From positions 151,315 through 215,314 of the forward strand of contig NZ_JHXQ01000006.1 of NCBI RefSeq assembly GCF_000621665.1: DNA of 64,000 nucleotides, written 5' to 3'. Origin of the DNA: Allorhizobium undicola ORS 992 = ATCC 700741 (lineage in GTDB: Bacteria > Pseudomonadota > Alphaproteobacteria > Rhizobiales > Rhizobiaceae). The notes beneath the pieces were generated by a model, which worked only from the letters and a program-made list of their open reading frames with translations, did no database searches and was not told the DNA's origin. Numbering within the stretch: the first letter of the stretch is position 1; each line of letters opens with the position of its first letter. The position numbers were made by a program, and so were the translations under genes. Shown here piece after piece: positions 46,144-54,964 of the stretch.

Positions 46144-47301
46144 ATGTTCAAGTACTTTCCCACGAATTATGTGTGGAACCTTTCGGTCAATCTCTCGATC
46201 GAGATGGGCGCTCGCATGGGGGAGATCGAGGAGATGTGCGCGCCCTTGCAGGAGGCGGCAAAAGCTCCCGACGCCGCAGGCACCCAGGCCTTTCGTGAAA
46301 CCTGGATCAAGATGGCGGACAAGCTGGTCGATCTGGCGCGTGAGGATGAGGAAAAGGGCCGGCTCATTTCCGCAGGCGACAAGCTGGTCCGGGCGTCGAA
46401 CTATATGCTGACGGCCGAACGGCTTCTGGCGCATGGATCGGAAGGGCGCATGGCGCTCTATGAGAATTTTCTCAAAACCTTCCTGAAGGGCCTCGAACTT
46501 TCTGGCTCCAACTGTCGCCGCGTGGAAATCCCCTATGAGAACACACATCTGTCGGCGCTTTATGTACCGGCAGAGGGTGTCGATGGTCCTGCCCCGCTTC
46601 TGGTTCAGGTGAACGGTCTCGATAGCACCAAGGAAATGAAGCTTCTGGTCGGCCTGCCCGCCTGGCTTGCAAAGCGCGGCGTTGCATCGTTGATCGTCGA
46701 TCAGCCCGGCACGGGCGAGGCGCTTCGCCTGAAGGGCCTGACCGCCCGTTTCGACAGCGAGCATTGGGCCAGCCGCGTGGTCGATTGGCTGGAAACCCAG
46801 CCTTACATCGATCCCAAGCGGATCGGCATGGAAGGCGTGTCACTCGGCGGTTATTATTGCCCCCGTGCCGTTGCCTTCGAGCCGCGCTTTGCCTGTGGCG
46901 TTGTCTGGGGTGCAAACCATGACTGGCGCGACGTGCAAAAGAAGCGCCTTGCCCGCGAGGGCAACTTCCCGGTTCCCCACTACTGGAGCCATGTGATGTG
47001 GGTCTGGGGCGCGAAGGACATGGATGACTTCATGCGGATTGCCGAAAACGTGCATCTGCACGGCATTCTCGACCGGATCAAGGTTCCGTTCCTCGTGACG
47101 CATGGGGAAAAGGACAGCCAGATTCCGCTGCAATGGGCTCATGCCACCTACGACCAGCTCATCAACAGCCCGCGCCGGGAATTGAAGATTTTCGATGAAC
47201 GGACAGGCGGCGTGCAGCATTCGAGCTTCGACAACTCTGCCAATGCCGGCGCTTATATTGCCGACTGGGTTGCGGAAGCTCTCGGCGGCCATACAAGCTA
47301 A
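46144..47301 (+). CDS. Alpha/beta hydrolase (FrsA/2,6-dihydroxypseudooxynicotine hydrolase-like)
   Basis: A 385-residue hydrolase with a helical N-terminal region (~1-125) and an alpha/beta core. The nucleophile elbow is G-V-S-L-G-G near residue 240, the Asp probably lies in E-K-D-S-Q, and the His in G-V-Q-H-S-S-F-D-N. The architecture matches the family that includes C-C bond hydrolases such as 2,6-dihydroxypseudooxynicotine hydrolase. It may cleave a ring-fission or side-chain intermediate. GAGGAGG precedes the ATG. First gene of the cluster. Confidence 0.85.
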   Translation: MFKYFPTNYVWNLSVNLSIEMGARMGEIEEMCAPLQEAAKAPDAAGTQAFRETWIKMADKLVDLAREDEEKGRLISAGDKLVRASNYMLTAERLLAHGSEGRMALYENFLKTFLKGLELSGSNCRRVEIPYENTHLSALYVPAEGVDGPAPLLVQVNGLDSTKEMKLLVGLPAWLAKRGVASLIVDQPGTGEALRLKGLTARFDSEHWASRVVDWLETQPYIDPKRIGMEGVSLGGYYCPRAVAFEPRFACGVVWGANHDWRDVQKKRLAREGNFPVPHYWSHVMWVWGAKDMDDFMRIAENVHLHGILDRIKVPFLVTHGEKDSQIPLQWAHATYDQLINSPRRELKIFDERTGGVQHSSFDNSANAGAYIADWVAEALGGHTS

Positions 47302-47458
47302 AGCGCAAGCTGACACCGAAACCGACGCGGACATCCGACGAGGATGCCCCGTCAAATTTTCAGCCATCAGTGATTGAAACGGCCCGCCTCGAGCCACCGC
47401 CAATACGGCGTGTTGTCCCGTCGTGACTGCGCCGTCGCACGTGAAGAAAGGATGTCTC

Positions 47459-48406
47459 ATGAACATCATAGGCCCGGATTACCTGGTTTTCGGCGTCGAT
47501 GACGTCGATGCCTGTCGCGAATATCTGACTGCCTTTGGCCTCAAACCTGTCGATGTGACGGACAAGGGCGGGCTTTTCGAAGCGCTGGACGGCACCGGCA
47601 TCATCATCCGCCACCGCTCGGATCCTACGCTCCCGCCGCCGCTCCCCACATCCAACATGCTGCGCCAGCAAATCTACGGCGTACGTGCCGCCGAAGATCT
47701 CGACGCCATCGAAGCAGAGCTTTCAAAGGATCGCCGCGTCACGCGCCTTTCCGATGGCTCGATCGAGACCCGCGACGACCATGGGTTCGAACTGCGTTTT
47801 CAGGTCACGATACGCCGTGAGTTGAACATGCCCGCGGAGAGAATCAACGCTCCCGGCGCACCGGCCCAGCGCAAGCCTAACGAAATCGGCGTGTGGGAAG
47901 AAATGCCCGCCCTGCCGCGTACCCTTAGCCATGTCGTGCTTTTCGTGCCGGACATCGAGGTGGCGACCAATTTCTTCTGCAACCGTCTCGGTTTCGTCAT
48001 TACCGACGTATTGACGGGTGCCGGGCCATTCCTGCGGCCAAAGGCCAATGACGACCATCATACGCATTTCTTCATTCGCACACCGGAATACATGAAGGGC
48101 TGCGAGCATCTGGCCTTCCACATGGGTGGCCCGACGGAATTGATGGTGGCGGGAACGCGCTTCGTTAAAAAGGGCTATCAAAGCTTCTGGGGTCCAGGAC
48201 GCCACAAATTCGGCTCCAACTGGTTCTGGTACTTCAACAGTCCGCTCGGCTGTCATTTCGAATATGATGCAGATATGGACAAGCACGACGATAATTGGGT
48301 CGCCCGCGAAGCGCCCATGGGCCCCGAAGCCTCGCAGATCGTATTGTTCGAAATGCGGGAAAAATGGGCGCCGACCGGTGGACCGCCTCCCGGCGCAAAG
48401 GGATGA
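47459..48406 (+). CDS. VOC-family extradiol-type dioxygenase
   Basis: A 315-residue protein made of two vicinal-oxygen-chelate domains. The C-terminal domain holds the expected metal ligands: His in L-S-H-V-V-L-F (~153), His in E-H-L-A-F-H-M-G (~215) and Glu in C-H-F-E-Y-D (~270). This fits type I extradiol ring-cleaving dioxygenases acting on a catechol-like compound. The start is MNIIGPDYLV, with AAAGGA upstream. It precedes the Rieske gene by 3 bp. Confidence 0.85.
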   Translation: MNIIGPDYLVFGVDDVDACREYLTAFGLKPVDVTDKGGLFEALDGTGIIIRHRSDPTLPPPLPTSNMLRQQIYGVRAAEDLDAIEAELSKDRRVTRLSDGSIETRDDHGFELRFQVTIRRELNMPAERINAPGAPAQRKPNEIGVWEEMPALPRTLSHVVLFVPDIEVATNFFCNRLGFVITDVLTGAGPFLRPKANDDHHTHFFIRTPEYMKGCEHLAFHMGGPTELMVAGTRFVKKGYQSFWGPGRHKFGSNWFWYFNSPLGCHFEYDADMDKHDDNWVAREAPMGPEASQIVLFEMREKWAPTGGPPPGAKG

Positions 48407-48409
48407 GCC

Positions 48410-48787
48410 GTGCCAGATACAGCTCCGGAGGGACAGTATCTCTGCCACGTCGATGAGATTGCCGAACGGCAGGCGCGAGGCTTCGGTCCGTTCGGCACAT
48501 CCAAGCGAAAGATCGTGGTCGTTCGCAAGGATGGCCGCTATTTCGGCTGGCTGGATTCCTGCCCGCATTACTCCACCGGCACGCCCATGGCCTGGAAGAC
48601 CGATGCTTATCTGAACGGCGAGCGGACCCATCTCACCTGCCACTCTCACGGTGCTCTCTTTGAAATAGAGACCGGCGAGTGCGTGCTTGGCCCGTGTCTT
48701 GGCCAGACACTCACACGTGTAAATATTCGTATCAGCGACGAGGGAGGAATTTTCGTCGCTACATCCCTCACGGAGGAAAAGAAATGA
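48410..48787 (+). CDS. Rieske [2Fe-2S] ferredoxin-like protein
   Basis: A 125-residue protein with the Rieske ligand pairs C-P-H-Y-S (~51) and C-H-S-H-G (~77). The start is GTG. No oxygenase alpha domain is present, so it is a ferredoxin component or part of a multi-component oxygenase. Its stop overlaps the start of the flavoprotein monooxygenase by ATGA, which suggests the two proteins work together. Confidence 0.85.
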   Translation: MPDTAPEGQYLCHVDEIAERQARGFGPFGTSKRKIVVVRKDGRYFGWLDSCPHYSTGTPMAWKTDAYLNGERTHLTCHSHGALFEIETGECVLGPCLGQTLTRVNIRISDEGGIFVATSLTEEKK

Positions 48788-49914
48788 CCGCTCCTGTGCG
48801 CAAAATACTGGTGATTGGCGGCGGCTTTGCCGGGATGACCGCGGCGCTGCAATTGTCCCGCAATGGCTTTGAGGTAGACCTCGCCGAAATCGACGCGGGC
48901 TGGCGCTCTTACGGCGCGGGTATCAGCCTGCATGGCTCCACACTTCGCGTTCTCAACCAACTTGGCCTTTACCAGCGCTTCATGGAACTCGGCTTTGCCA
49001 GCGACGGCGTCGATATTCGCGGCGCAGAAGACGCCGTTCTCGTCACCCTGCCAACGCCGCGCGTTGCCGGGCCGGATATTCCCGGTGGCGGCGGCATCAT
49101 GCGCCCTGCACTGGCGCGTATTCTTTCGGAAGCCGTTCGGGCCTCCACGACGAATATTCGCCTTGGCGTTACCTTTACCGAGATGACGCCGGACGACAAT
49201 GGTGTGAGCGTTACCTTCTCCGACGGCTCCGAAGGGCGCTATGATCTGGTGGTGGGGGCGGATGGCCTTTATTCCAGTGTCCGGGCCCGAATGTTCCCCG
49301 ATGCGCCAAAACCGCGCTTCATCGGCCAATCGGTCTGGCGCGCCGTCGTTCCCCGGCCCAAGGACATCAATACCGTCACCATGTGGATGGCCCCGAACCT
49401 GAAGGCGGGACTGAACGGCGTAAACGCAACCGAAGCCTATCTCTTCCTTACCGAAGACAAGCCAACCAATGATTTCGTGCCGCCCGAAACTTTTGTGGAG
49501 CAATTGCGCGGCCTGCTGGAGCGCTTTCCCTCGCCGATCCTGAAGGAAATTGCGGCGGGCCTGTCTTCAGAAAGCCACATCATTTATCGGCCCCTTGACC
49601 AGATGCTGCTACCGAGGCCCTGGTTCAACAGCCGTGTCGTTCTGATTGGTGATGCCGTTCACGCCACCACGCCGCATCTGGCCGCAGGGGCCTGCATCGG
49701 CATCGAAGATGCCATGGTTCTGGCGGAGGAGCTGAATGCCCATGCAGAACTGAACGATGCCCTCAGTGCCTTCGAAGATCGCCGCTGGGAGCGCTGCCGC
49801 ATGGTCGTGGAGAATTCGGGTCGCCTTGCCGACATCGAAATCAACAACGGCAATCGCGAGGAGCACGCCTCCATCATGCGTGTGTCCATGAAAACCCTGG
49901 CGGAAGCGATCTGA
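48784..49914 (+). CDS. FAD-dependent aromatic monooxygenase
   Basis: A 376-residue group A flavoprotein hydroxylase. The FAD-binding G-G-G-F-A-G-M lies at ~13-19, the D-G motif in V-G-A-D-G-L-Y-S-S-V-R near 155 and the G-D motif in G-D-A-V-H-A-T-T-P-H near 285. Related enzymes hydroxylate salicylate, 6-hydroxynicotinate and similar rings, often with decarboxylation. It would produce the dihydroxylated ring for the extradiol dioxygenase. Confidence 0.9.
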   Translation: MTAPVRKILVIGGGFAGMTAALQLSRNGFEVDLAEIDAGWRSYGAGISLHGSTLRVLNQLGLYQRFMELGFASDGVDIRGAEDAVLVTLPTPRVAGPDIPGGGGIMRPALARILSEAVRASTTNIRLGVTFTEMTPDDNGVSVTFSDGSEGRYDLVVGADGLYSSVRARMFPDAPKPRFIGQSVWRAVVPRPKDINTVTMWMAPNLKAGLNGVNATEAYLFLTEDKPTNDFVPPETFVEQLRGLLERFPSPILKEIAAGLSSESHIIYRPLDQMLLPRPWFNSRVVLIGDAVHATTPHLAAGACIGIEDAMVLAEELNAHAELNDALSAFEDRRWERCRMVVENSGRLADIEINNGNREEHASIMRVSMKTLAEAI

Positions 49915-50052
49915 AGCCGGCGTCCTAATCGCTCTTCACGGCATGACGATGAAGCGCCGGGAAGAGGCCATGATTTTACGAATGATTTTAGACCATTTTC
50001 AGGAAAGGCGCCGACAGGTTTTCCGCCTGCAACTGTGAAAAAACACATAGTT

Positions 50053-50091
50053 AGAGCGTTTCACTGTTTGCCTGAAACAGTGAAACGCTCT
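50053..50091. repeat. Perfect 17-bp inverted repeat inside the catabolic cluster
   Basis: AGAGCGTTTCACTGTTT and its exact complement flank a 5-base loop. A family C-like segment ('tgcatttccggaggcaaaca') lies at ~50213-50264. The 372-bp gap 49915-50286 breaks an otherwise compact gene row and holds no gene. The hairpin may end the first transcript. Confidence 0.7.
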
Positions 50092-50286
50092 GACAAGATT
50101 TTATTTCCACGACTGCCAAAGGGGATGCAATGCGAGGAGGGAGCGCGGCGCATGGACCCTGGAGCAACTCCGGTGAATCTGGCTTCACGCGTGTTGCTTC
50201 AGCTCTTTGGATCGATGCATTTCCGGAGGCAAACAGAATTGCCTTTGCTGGAAATGCTCTAACCTGAACACGCTGGAGGAGCAAAA

Positions 50287-51405
50287 ATGTCAGGACAGAA
50301 ATTCGGGGTCGCCGGTACGGTTGCCCTCGTAATCGGCCACTTTTCAGGGATGCTGGACCTGGTGGCGCTGCCGGTATGGGTTGGAGCGCTTGTCGAGCGG
50401 TTTCAGTTCAGCCCGCAACAGGCGGGCATGGTGGTAACGCTGTTCCTGATCGGCGCGGTCATTGCCAGCGCTCTGGCTGCGCCGCGCTTCAACAGCCTCA
50501 ATCGGCGCGCATTTGCAGCGGGCGGCTTTGCGGTTGCGGCCATTGCCTTCGCACTTGCTGCCACGCGATCCGATGTCACCGTTCTTGCCATTCTCCACGC
50601 CGTGGCGGGCCTGTCCATCGGCACTGCCCTTTCCATGGTGCACGGCGCGATGGGGCACTCGAACAACCCGCATCGCCTTTTTGCCATTGCCAGCATCGCG
50701 CTTGGTTTCCTTGCCATCGTTCTTCTCGCCGCCATTCCGCAATTGCTTATCATCTATGGCGGACCGGCAGTCTTCATCGTTTTCGCGGGCATCATGGCGG
50801 TCGCCGCCCTCACGAGCCTGCTGCTTTTTCCGGCCCTTACCCGCATCGTCGAACACGAACGCAAACCCTTCAGCCGTGCCATCTGGTTCACGATTTTCGG
50901 CATCAGCATCATGACATTCAATCAGTCCATGGTGTTCTCCTTCGTGGAAGTCATCGGGAAAGCTCGCGGTTTCGCACCTGAACATGTTCTTGCTGTCCTG
51001 ATCGCGCTCGGTTTCGTCAATTTCCTGCTACCCTCACCCCTGGCGGCATTTCTGCAAAATCGTATTTCCGCCCCCCTCGTGACCCAGATCGGTCCTGCGG
51101 TGCAGGCCGTCATCGCCGTGGTCGTTATTTCGGCCACCGCATTCGAGGCCTGGGCTCCGGCGGCGGCAGTCTTCGTTTCAATCCAGATTTTCACCCATAC
51201 CTTTACCTTCGGCAGGCTTGCCGCCCTTGATCCAACGGGCCGTGCCGTTGCCGCAACCCCCGCAATGCTGATGGTCGGCGCCGCTCTTGGTCCCATTGCC
51301 GGGGGCGCTCTGTGGCAAAATCTCGGCCCAACCGCTTTGAGCCTTACGGCCGTCGTCGTCGCCGCCATTTCCATTCTTTTCTTCACCAAGGCAAAGCACG
51401 CATGA
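50287..51405 (+). CDS. Major facilitator superfamily transporter
   Basis: A 372-residue membrane protein with about twelve hydrophobic segments and no visible extra domains. GGAGGAG precedes the ATG. It overlaps the cupin gene by ATGA. In this setting it probably imports the aromatic substrate or exports an intermediate. Confidence 0.85.
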   Translation: MSGQKFGVAGTVALVIGHFSGMLDLVALPVWVGALVERFQFSPQQAGMVVTLFLIGAVIASALAAPRFNSLNRRAFAAGGFAVAAIAFALAATRSDVTVLAILHAVAGLSIGTALSMVHGAMGHSNNPHRLFAIASIALGFLAIVLLAAIPQLLIIYGGPAVFIVFAGIMAVAALTSLLLFPALTRIVEHERKPFSRAIWFTIFGISIMTFNQSMVFSFVEVIGKARGFAPEHVLAVLIALGFVNFLLPSPLAAFLQNRISAPLVTQIGPAVQAVIAVVVISATAFEAWAPAAAVFVSIQIFTHTFTFGRLAALDPTGRAVAATPAMLMVGAALGPIAGGALWQNLGPTALSLTAVVVAAISILFFTKAKHA

Positions 51406-51983
51406 CATCCTTTCCGCCCATCACCCGCATCGTTACCGGGCATACAGCAGATGGAAAATCGATCATCAGCGAACAGGGTCCGCTGCCAACCGTCGTTGAA
51501 ATAGAGGCAATACCCGGCACGATTTTCCATGAGGTCTGGTCTACGTCCGAAAGCCCGGTGCTGATCACCCGCGAGGGCGATCCATCGCGCTCGCCGCTCG
51601 TGCTGCCACCTCCTCCTGGCGGAACGCGCCTGCGCTTCGTGGATATTCCGCCCGATACGGAGGATTTCCTGAAGGAGGGTGCATCTCGCATGGAAGACGC
51701 CTTTGCCCAGATTGGCGACAAGGGCGCCTCAACCGTCAAGCAGGATTCACCCCATCCGCTTATGCATCGCACCGAATCCATCGATTATGGCGTGGTGATT
51801 GAAGGTGAGATGACGCTGGTTCTCGACGACGGCGAAGTGTTGCTGAAGCCGGGATCCGTTGTCATCCAGCGCGGCACCAATCACGCCTGGGCGAACCGCT
51901 CCGGAAAAATGTGCCGGATGCTGTTCGTGCTGGTTTCCGGCCGCTACGAGCCATCGATCGCCGAAAGCCTCGCTCACCGCTGA
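51402..51983 (+). CDS. Cupin-domain protein
   Basis: A 193-residue protein with a single C-terminal cupin (P-L-M-H-R-T-E-S-I-D-Y, G-E-M-T-L-V-L-D-D-G-E, G-T-N-H-A-W-A-N) that retains metal-binding His/Glu residues. It could be a small dioxygenase, isomerase or binding protein in the pathway; sequence alone does not decide. Confidence 0.8.
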   Translation: MTSFPPITRIVTGHTADGKSIISEQGPLPTVVEIEAIPGTIFHEVWSTSESPVLITREGDPSRSPLVLPPPPGGTRLRFVDIPPDTEDFLKEGASRMEDAFAQIGDKGASTVKQDSPHPLMHRTESIDYGVVIEGEMTLVLDDGEVLLKPGSVVIQRGTNHAWANRSGKMCRMLFVLVSGRYEPSIAESLAHR

Positions 51984-52074
51984 CCGCGAAAGGCGACGAT
52001 CCCGCTCATCTGCCGAAACAAAACGCACGGCGCTGTGATGCAGAGCCAATCATGAAAGAAACAGGATTATCATC

Positions 52075-53052
52075 ATGAAATTCGCCAGCTATCATGACGG
52101 AACCCGCGACGGCCAACTATGGGTCGTATCCCGCGACCTGCGCAGCGCCGTTCCCGCCACGGGTATTGCGCCTTCGCTCATCGCGGCACTGGAGGATTGG
52201 GATGCCGTTGCGCCGCGTCTTGGCGAGCTTTACGAGCGGTTGAACACAGGCAACGAGCCCTTCGCCACGCCCTTTTCGCCGCAACGCTGCCTTGCGCCGC
52301 TGCCGCGGGCACCGCAATGGCTGGATGCGTCGGCCTTTCTCAATCATGGCCGCCTGATGGACAAGGCATTCAACAACCCTCCGAACCCGGATTTCGAGAC
52401 GATCCCGTTGATCTATCAAGGCGCCAGCGATGATTTACGCGGGCCGCTGGCCGATATGGAGTTTCCCGATGAATCACTCCAGATCGACATGGAAGGGGAA
52501 TTTGGCGTCGTTCTTTCCGATGTCGCCATGGGCACCAACGCTGAGGATGCCTTGAAACATGTGCGCCTTCTCGTGCAAATAAATGACTGGTCGCTGCGCG
52601 GCCCCGGTCCACGGGAAATGCGGGCAGGATTCGGCTTCCTCAATGCAAAGCCATCGACCGCCTTTGCGCCAGTTGCCATAACGCCGGATGAACTTGGAGA
52701 TCTCTGGAAGGATGGGCGCCTGCATATTCATCTGCATGTCTGGCTGAACGGCAAGGAAATTGGCCGTGCCTTCGGTGGTGAAATGCACTTCAATTTCGGC
52801 GATCTCATCCAGCATTGCAGCCGTACGCGCAGGCTTTCCACCGGCACCATCATTGGCTCCGGCACCGTATCGAATGCAGATCGCGGCGCCGGGTCGTCCT
52901 GCATTTCCGAAATCCGCGTTATCGAAATCCTCGATGAAGGGGCTCCGCGCACGCCATTCATGTCCTTTGGCGACACGGTCCGCATGGAGGCCAGGCTGCC
53001 CGATGCCTCTCTTCCCTTCGGCATCATCGAGCAGAAGGTCGTCAAAGCCTGA
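52075..53052 (+). CDS. Fumarylacetoacetate hydrolase family protein
   Basis: A 325-residue FAH-fold enzyme with the metal-binding E-G-E (M-E-G-E-F-G-V-V near residue 142), N-D-W-S-L-R near 172 and the C-terminal G-S-G-T-V-S-N and F-G-D-T-V-R-M-E blocks. FAH members hydrolyse, hydrate or decarboxylate acylpyruvate-like ring-cleavage products. The stop overlaps the next start by one base. Confidence 0.9.
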   Translation: MKFASYHDGTRDGQLWVVSRDLRSAVPATGIAPSLIAALEDWDAVAPRLGELYERLNTGNEPFATPFSPQRCLAPLPRAPQWLDASAFLNHGRLMDKAFNNPPNPDFETIPLIYQGASDDLRGPLADMEFPDESLQIDMEGEFGVVLSDVAMGTNAEDALKHVRLLVQINDWSLRGPGPREMRAGFGFLNAKPSTAFAPVAITPDELGDLWKDGRLHIHLHVWLNGKEIGRAFGGEMHFNFGDLIQHCSRTRRLSTGTIIGSGTVSNADRGAGSSCISEIRVIEILDEGAPRTPFMSFGDTVRMEARLPDASLPFGIIEQKVVKA

Positions 53053-53978
53053 TGCGCGTGCTTGTCACGGGGGCCGAGGGTTTTCTGGGCCGGGGTCTCG
53101 TATCCCGGCTCCCGGAAGCCTTGCCCGGCATCGAGCGGCTTGTTTTAACAGACATCAACATGTCCCGCCCGTCTCCAGTTTCCCTTCAGGGCGCCGAACG
53201 AAGATCCGGCGACCTGGGCGATGAAGGATTTCTCGACGAGTTACTAGAGACAGAATTCGACCTCGTTTTTCATCTTGCAAGCCTGCCCGGCGGACTTGCC
53301 GAGCGGGAACAGGATCTTGGTTTTCACGCCAACCTTGCCGCACCACTTGCCCTGGCGCGAGGCGTCGCGAGGATCAAGCCCGGCGCACGGTTCATCTTTG
53401 CATCCTCAATCGCCGTTTATGGCGCTCTTTCCTCAAGCCCGGTCACATCCGGCACCGCCACCAGGCCAATGTTGAGCTATGGCGCGCATAAGCTGATGAC
53501 GGAAATCTTTCTTGCCGACATGCATCGGCAGGGCACCCTCCAGGCCGCAAGCTTGCGGTTTCCGGGCATTGTTGCCCGCCCGCCAACAGAAAGCGGTCAT
53601 GGCTCGGCCTTTATGAGCCTGATTTTTCACCGTATCGCCGCCGGTGAACCCTATACATGTCCCGTTCCGGCAGACAGCCAATGCTGGTGGATGTCCCGGC
53701 AGGCTGCCGTTCAATCGCTGCTTCACGCTGCAACCATGCAGGAAGCCCCAGCCGCCCCGGTGCAATTGCCAGTGCTTCACGCTGATGTCGGAAGCGTTAC
53801 GCGCGCCATTGAACAGGTAAGCGCTCGCCAGGCCCGGATCGACTGGGGCGCAGACACCACCTTGCAAGCACTCTTTGGCGCCATGCCCCCTCTTGATGCC
53901 CAAATTGCCGTTAAACTTGGCTTTCGGGCGGACCCGGATCTCGATGCTCTCGCGCAAGCCGCCCTCAAAGGAGATTAA
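53052..53978 (+). CDS. NAD-dependent epimerase/dehydratase family protein (DenD-like)
   Basis: A 308-residue extended short-chain dehydrogenase with the NAD motif G-A-E-G-F-L-G at ~7-13, S-S-I-A-V-Y-G and the catalytic Y-G-A-H-K. It resembles D-erythronate dehydrogenases and related enzymes. The substrate here is unknown; it probably oxidises a hydroxy-acid intermediate. Confidence 0.85.
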   Translation: MRVLVTGAEGFLGRGLVSRLPEALPGIERLVLTDINMSRPSPVSLQGAERRSGDLGDEGFLDELLETEFDLVFHLASLPGGLAEREQDLGFHANLAAPLALARGVARIKPGARFIFASSIAVYGALSSSPVTSGTATRPMLSYGAHKLMTEIFLADMHRQGTLQAASLRFPGIVARPPTESGHGSAFMSLIFHRIAAGEPYTCPVPADSQCWWMSRQAAVQSLLHAATMQEAPAAPVQLPVLHADVGSVTRAIEQVSARQARIDWGADTTLQALFGAMPPLDAQIAVKLGFRADPDLDALAQAALKGD

Positions 53979-53981
53979 ACC

Positions 53982-54749
53982 ATGAAAATCGTTGATCTAT
54001 CTGTTGCCATCGAAAATGACGTTCCCGCTGATCCACCGGGCCTGGGCCCCAAAATCGTCTATACCGACCACATGGAGGGTTTGAAGGAAGTTTCCCGCTT
54101 CTTCCCCGACCTTGACGTCAACGAACTTCCCGGTGCCGAAGGCTGGGCCGTCGAACAATTGACACTCACCGCCCATGCAGGCACCCACCTCGATGCGCCC
54201 TGGCATTTTGCTTCCACCATGAATAATGGTGAAAGGGCATGGACCATTGAAGAAGTGCCGCTTGACTGGTGCATTCGTCCCGGCGTGAAGCTCGATCTTC
54301 GTTCGCTGCCCGATGGATATGTTGCGACAGCAGCCGATATTCAGGATGCATTGGCCAAGGCCGGCCATGTGTTGCAACCCTATGATATTGTGCTGATCAA
54401 TACGGCCGCAGGCGCTGCCTTCGGCAAGCCGGAATTTCTTGGCAAGGGCTGCGGCATTGGCCGTGAGGCCACCCATTGGTTGATGGCGCAGGGTGTGCAT
54501 ATCGCCGGAACCGACGCATGGTCGTGGGATGCCCCTTTCTCCTTCACTGCGCGCCGGTTTGCCGAAACGAAACGCGCCGACATCATCTGGGAAGGCCACA
54601 AGGCCGGGCGGGAAGGCATTTTCATGCATATGGAAAAGCTGACCCGGCTGGATGAACTTCCGGCTTCCGGCTTTACGGTGTCCTGCCTGCCCGTGAAGAT
54701 CAAGGGCGGCTCTGCCGGTTGGTGCCGGGCCGTTGCCATTTTCGAGTAA
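53982..54749 (+). CDS. Cyclase family protein (kynurenine-formamidase-like metal hydrolase)
   Basis: A 255-residue protein with the family motif H-x-G-T-H-x-D-x-P (A-H-A-G-T-H-L-D-A-P-W-H-F) near residue 63, which binds the metal ions. Family members hydrolyse amides or lactones, including N-formylkynurenine. It is the last gene of the cluster and is followed by a terminator. Confidence 0.9.
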   Translation: MKIVDLSVAIENDVPADPPGLGPKIVYTDHMEGLKEVSRFFPDLDVNELPGAEGWAVEQLTLTAHAGTHLDAPWHFASTMNNGERAWTIEEVPLDWCIRPGVKLDLRSLPDGYVATAADIQDALAKAGHVLQPYDIVLINTAAGAAFGKPEFLGKGCGIGREATHWLMAQGVHIAGTDAWSWDAPFSFTARRFAETKRADIIWEGHKAGREGIFMHMEKLTRLDELPASGFTVSCLPVKIKGGSAGWCRAVAIFE

Positions 54750-54790
54750 GGGAAACAAGCCTGCCGACAGGTTTAAAAACAAGATTCAAG

Positions 54791-54821
54791 AAGCTCGTGC
54801 CGTTAAAACGGCGCGAGCTTT
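54791..54821 (+). terminator. Terminator after the catabolic cluster
   Basis: AAGCTCGTGCCGTT and AACGGCGCGAGCTTT pair with one mismatch around a 2-3-base loop. The A- and T-rich ends suggest it can serve the convergent secDF as well. Confidence 0.75.
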
Positions 54822-54830
54822 GCGTTCCAA

Positions 54831-54931
54831 CTGCATAATTCCTTAAATCGGAATCGATTTAAGGTGAAAATTATGCATCAGATTTAAAGTGTTACAGCGC
54901 CGTGCGTTTGATAAAACGCACGGCGCTGTAA
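54831..54931. repeat. Composite family B repeat
   Basis: The palindrome 'ccttaaatcggaatcgattt' plus 'aagg' is followed by the hairpin 'ttacagcgccgtgcgttt' and its complement, the same two modules as in the other family B copies but in the reverse order relative to 2693-2797. Confidence 0.75.
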
Positions 54932-54964
54932 ATCATCAAGATGAGTGACCTCGCATCCAAGGCC

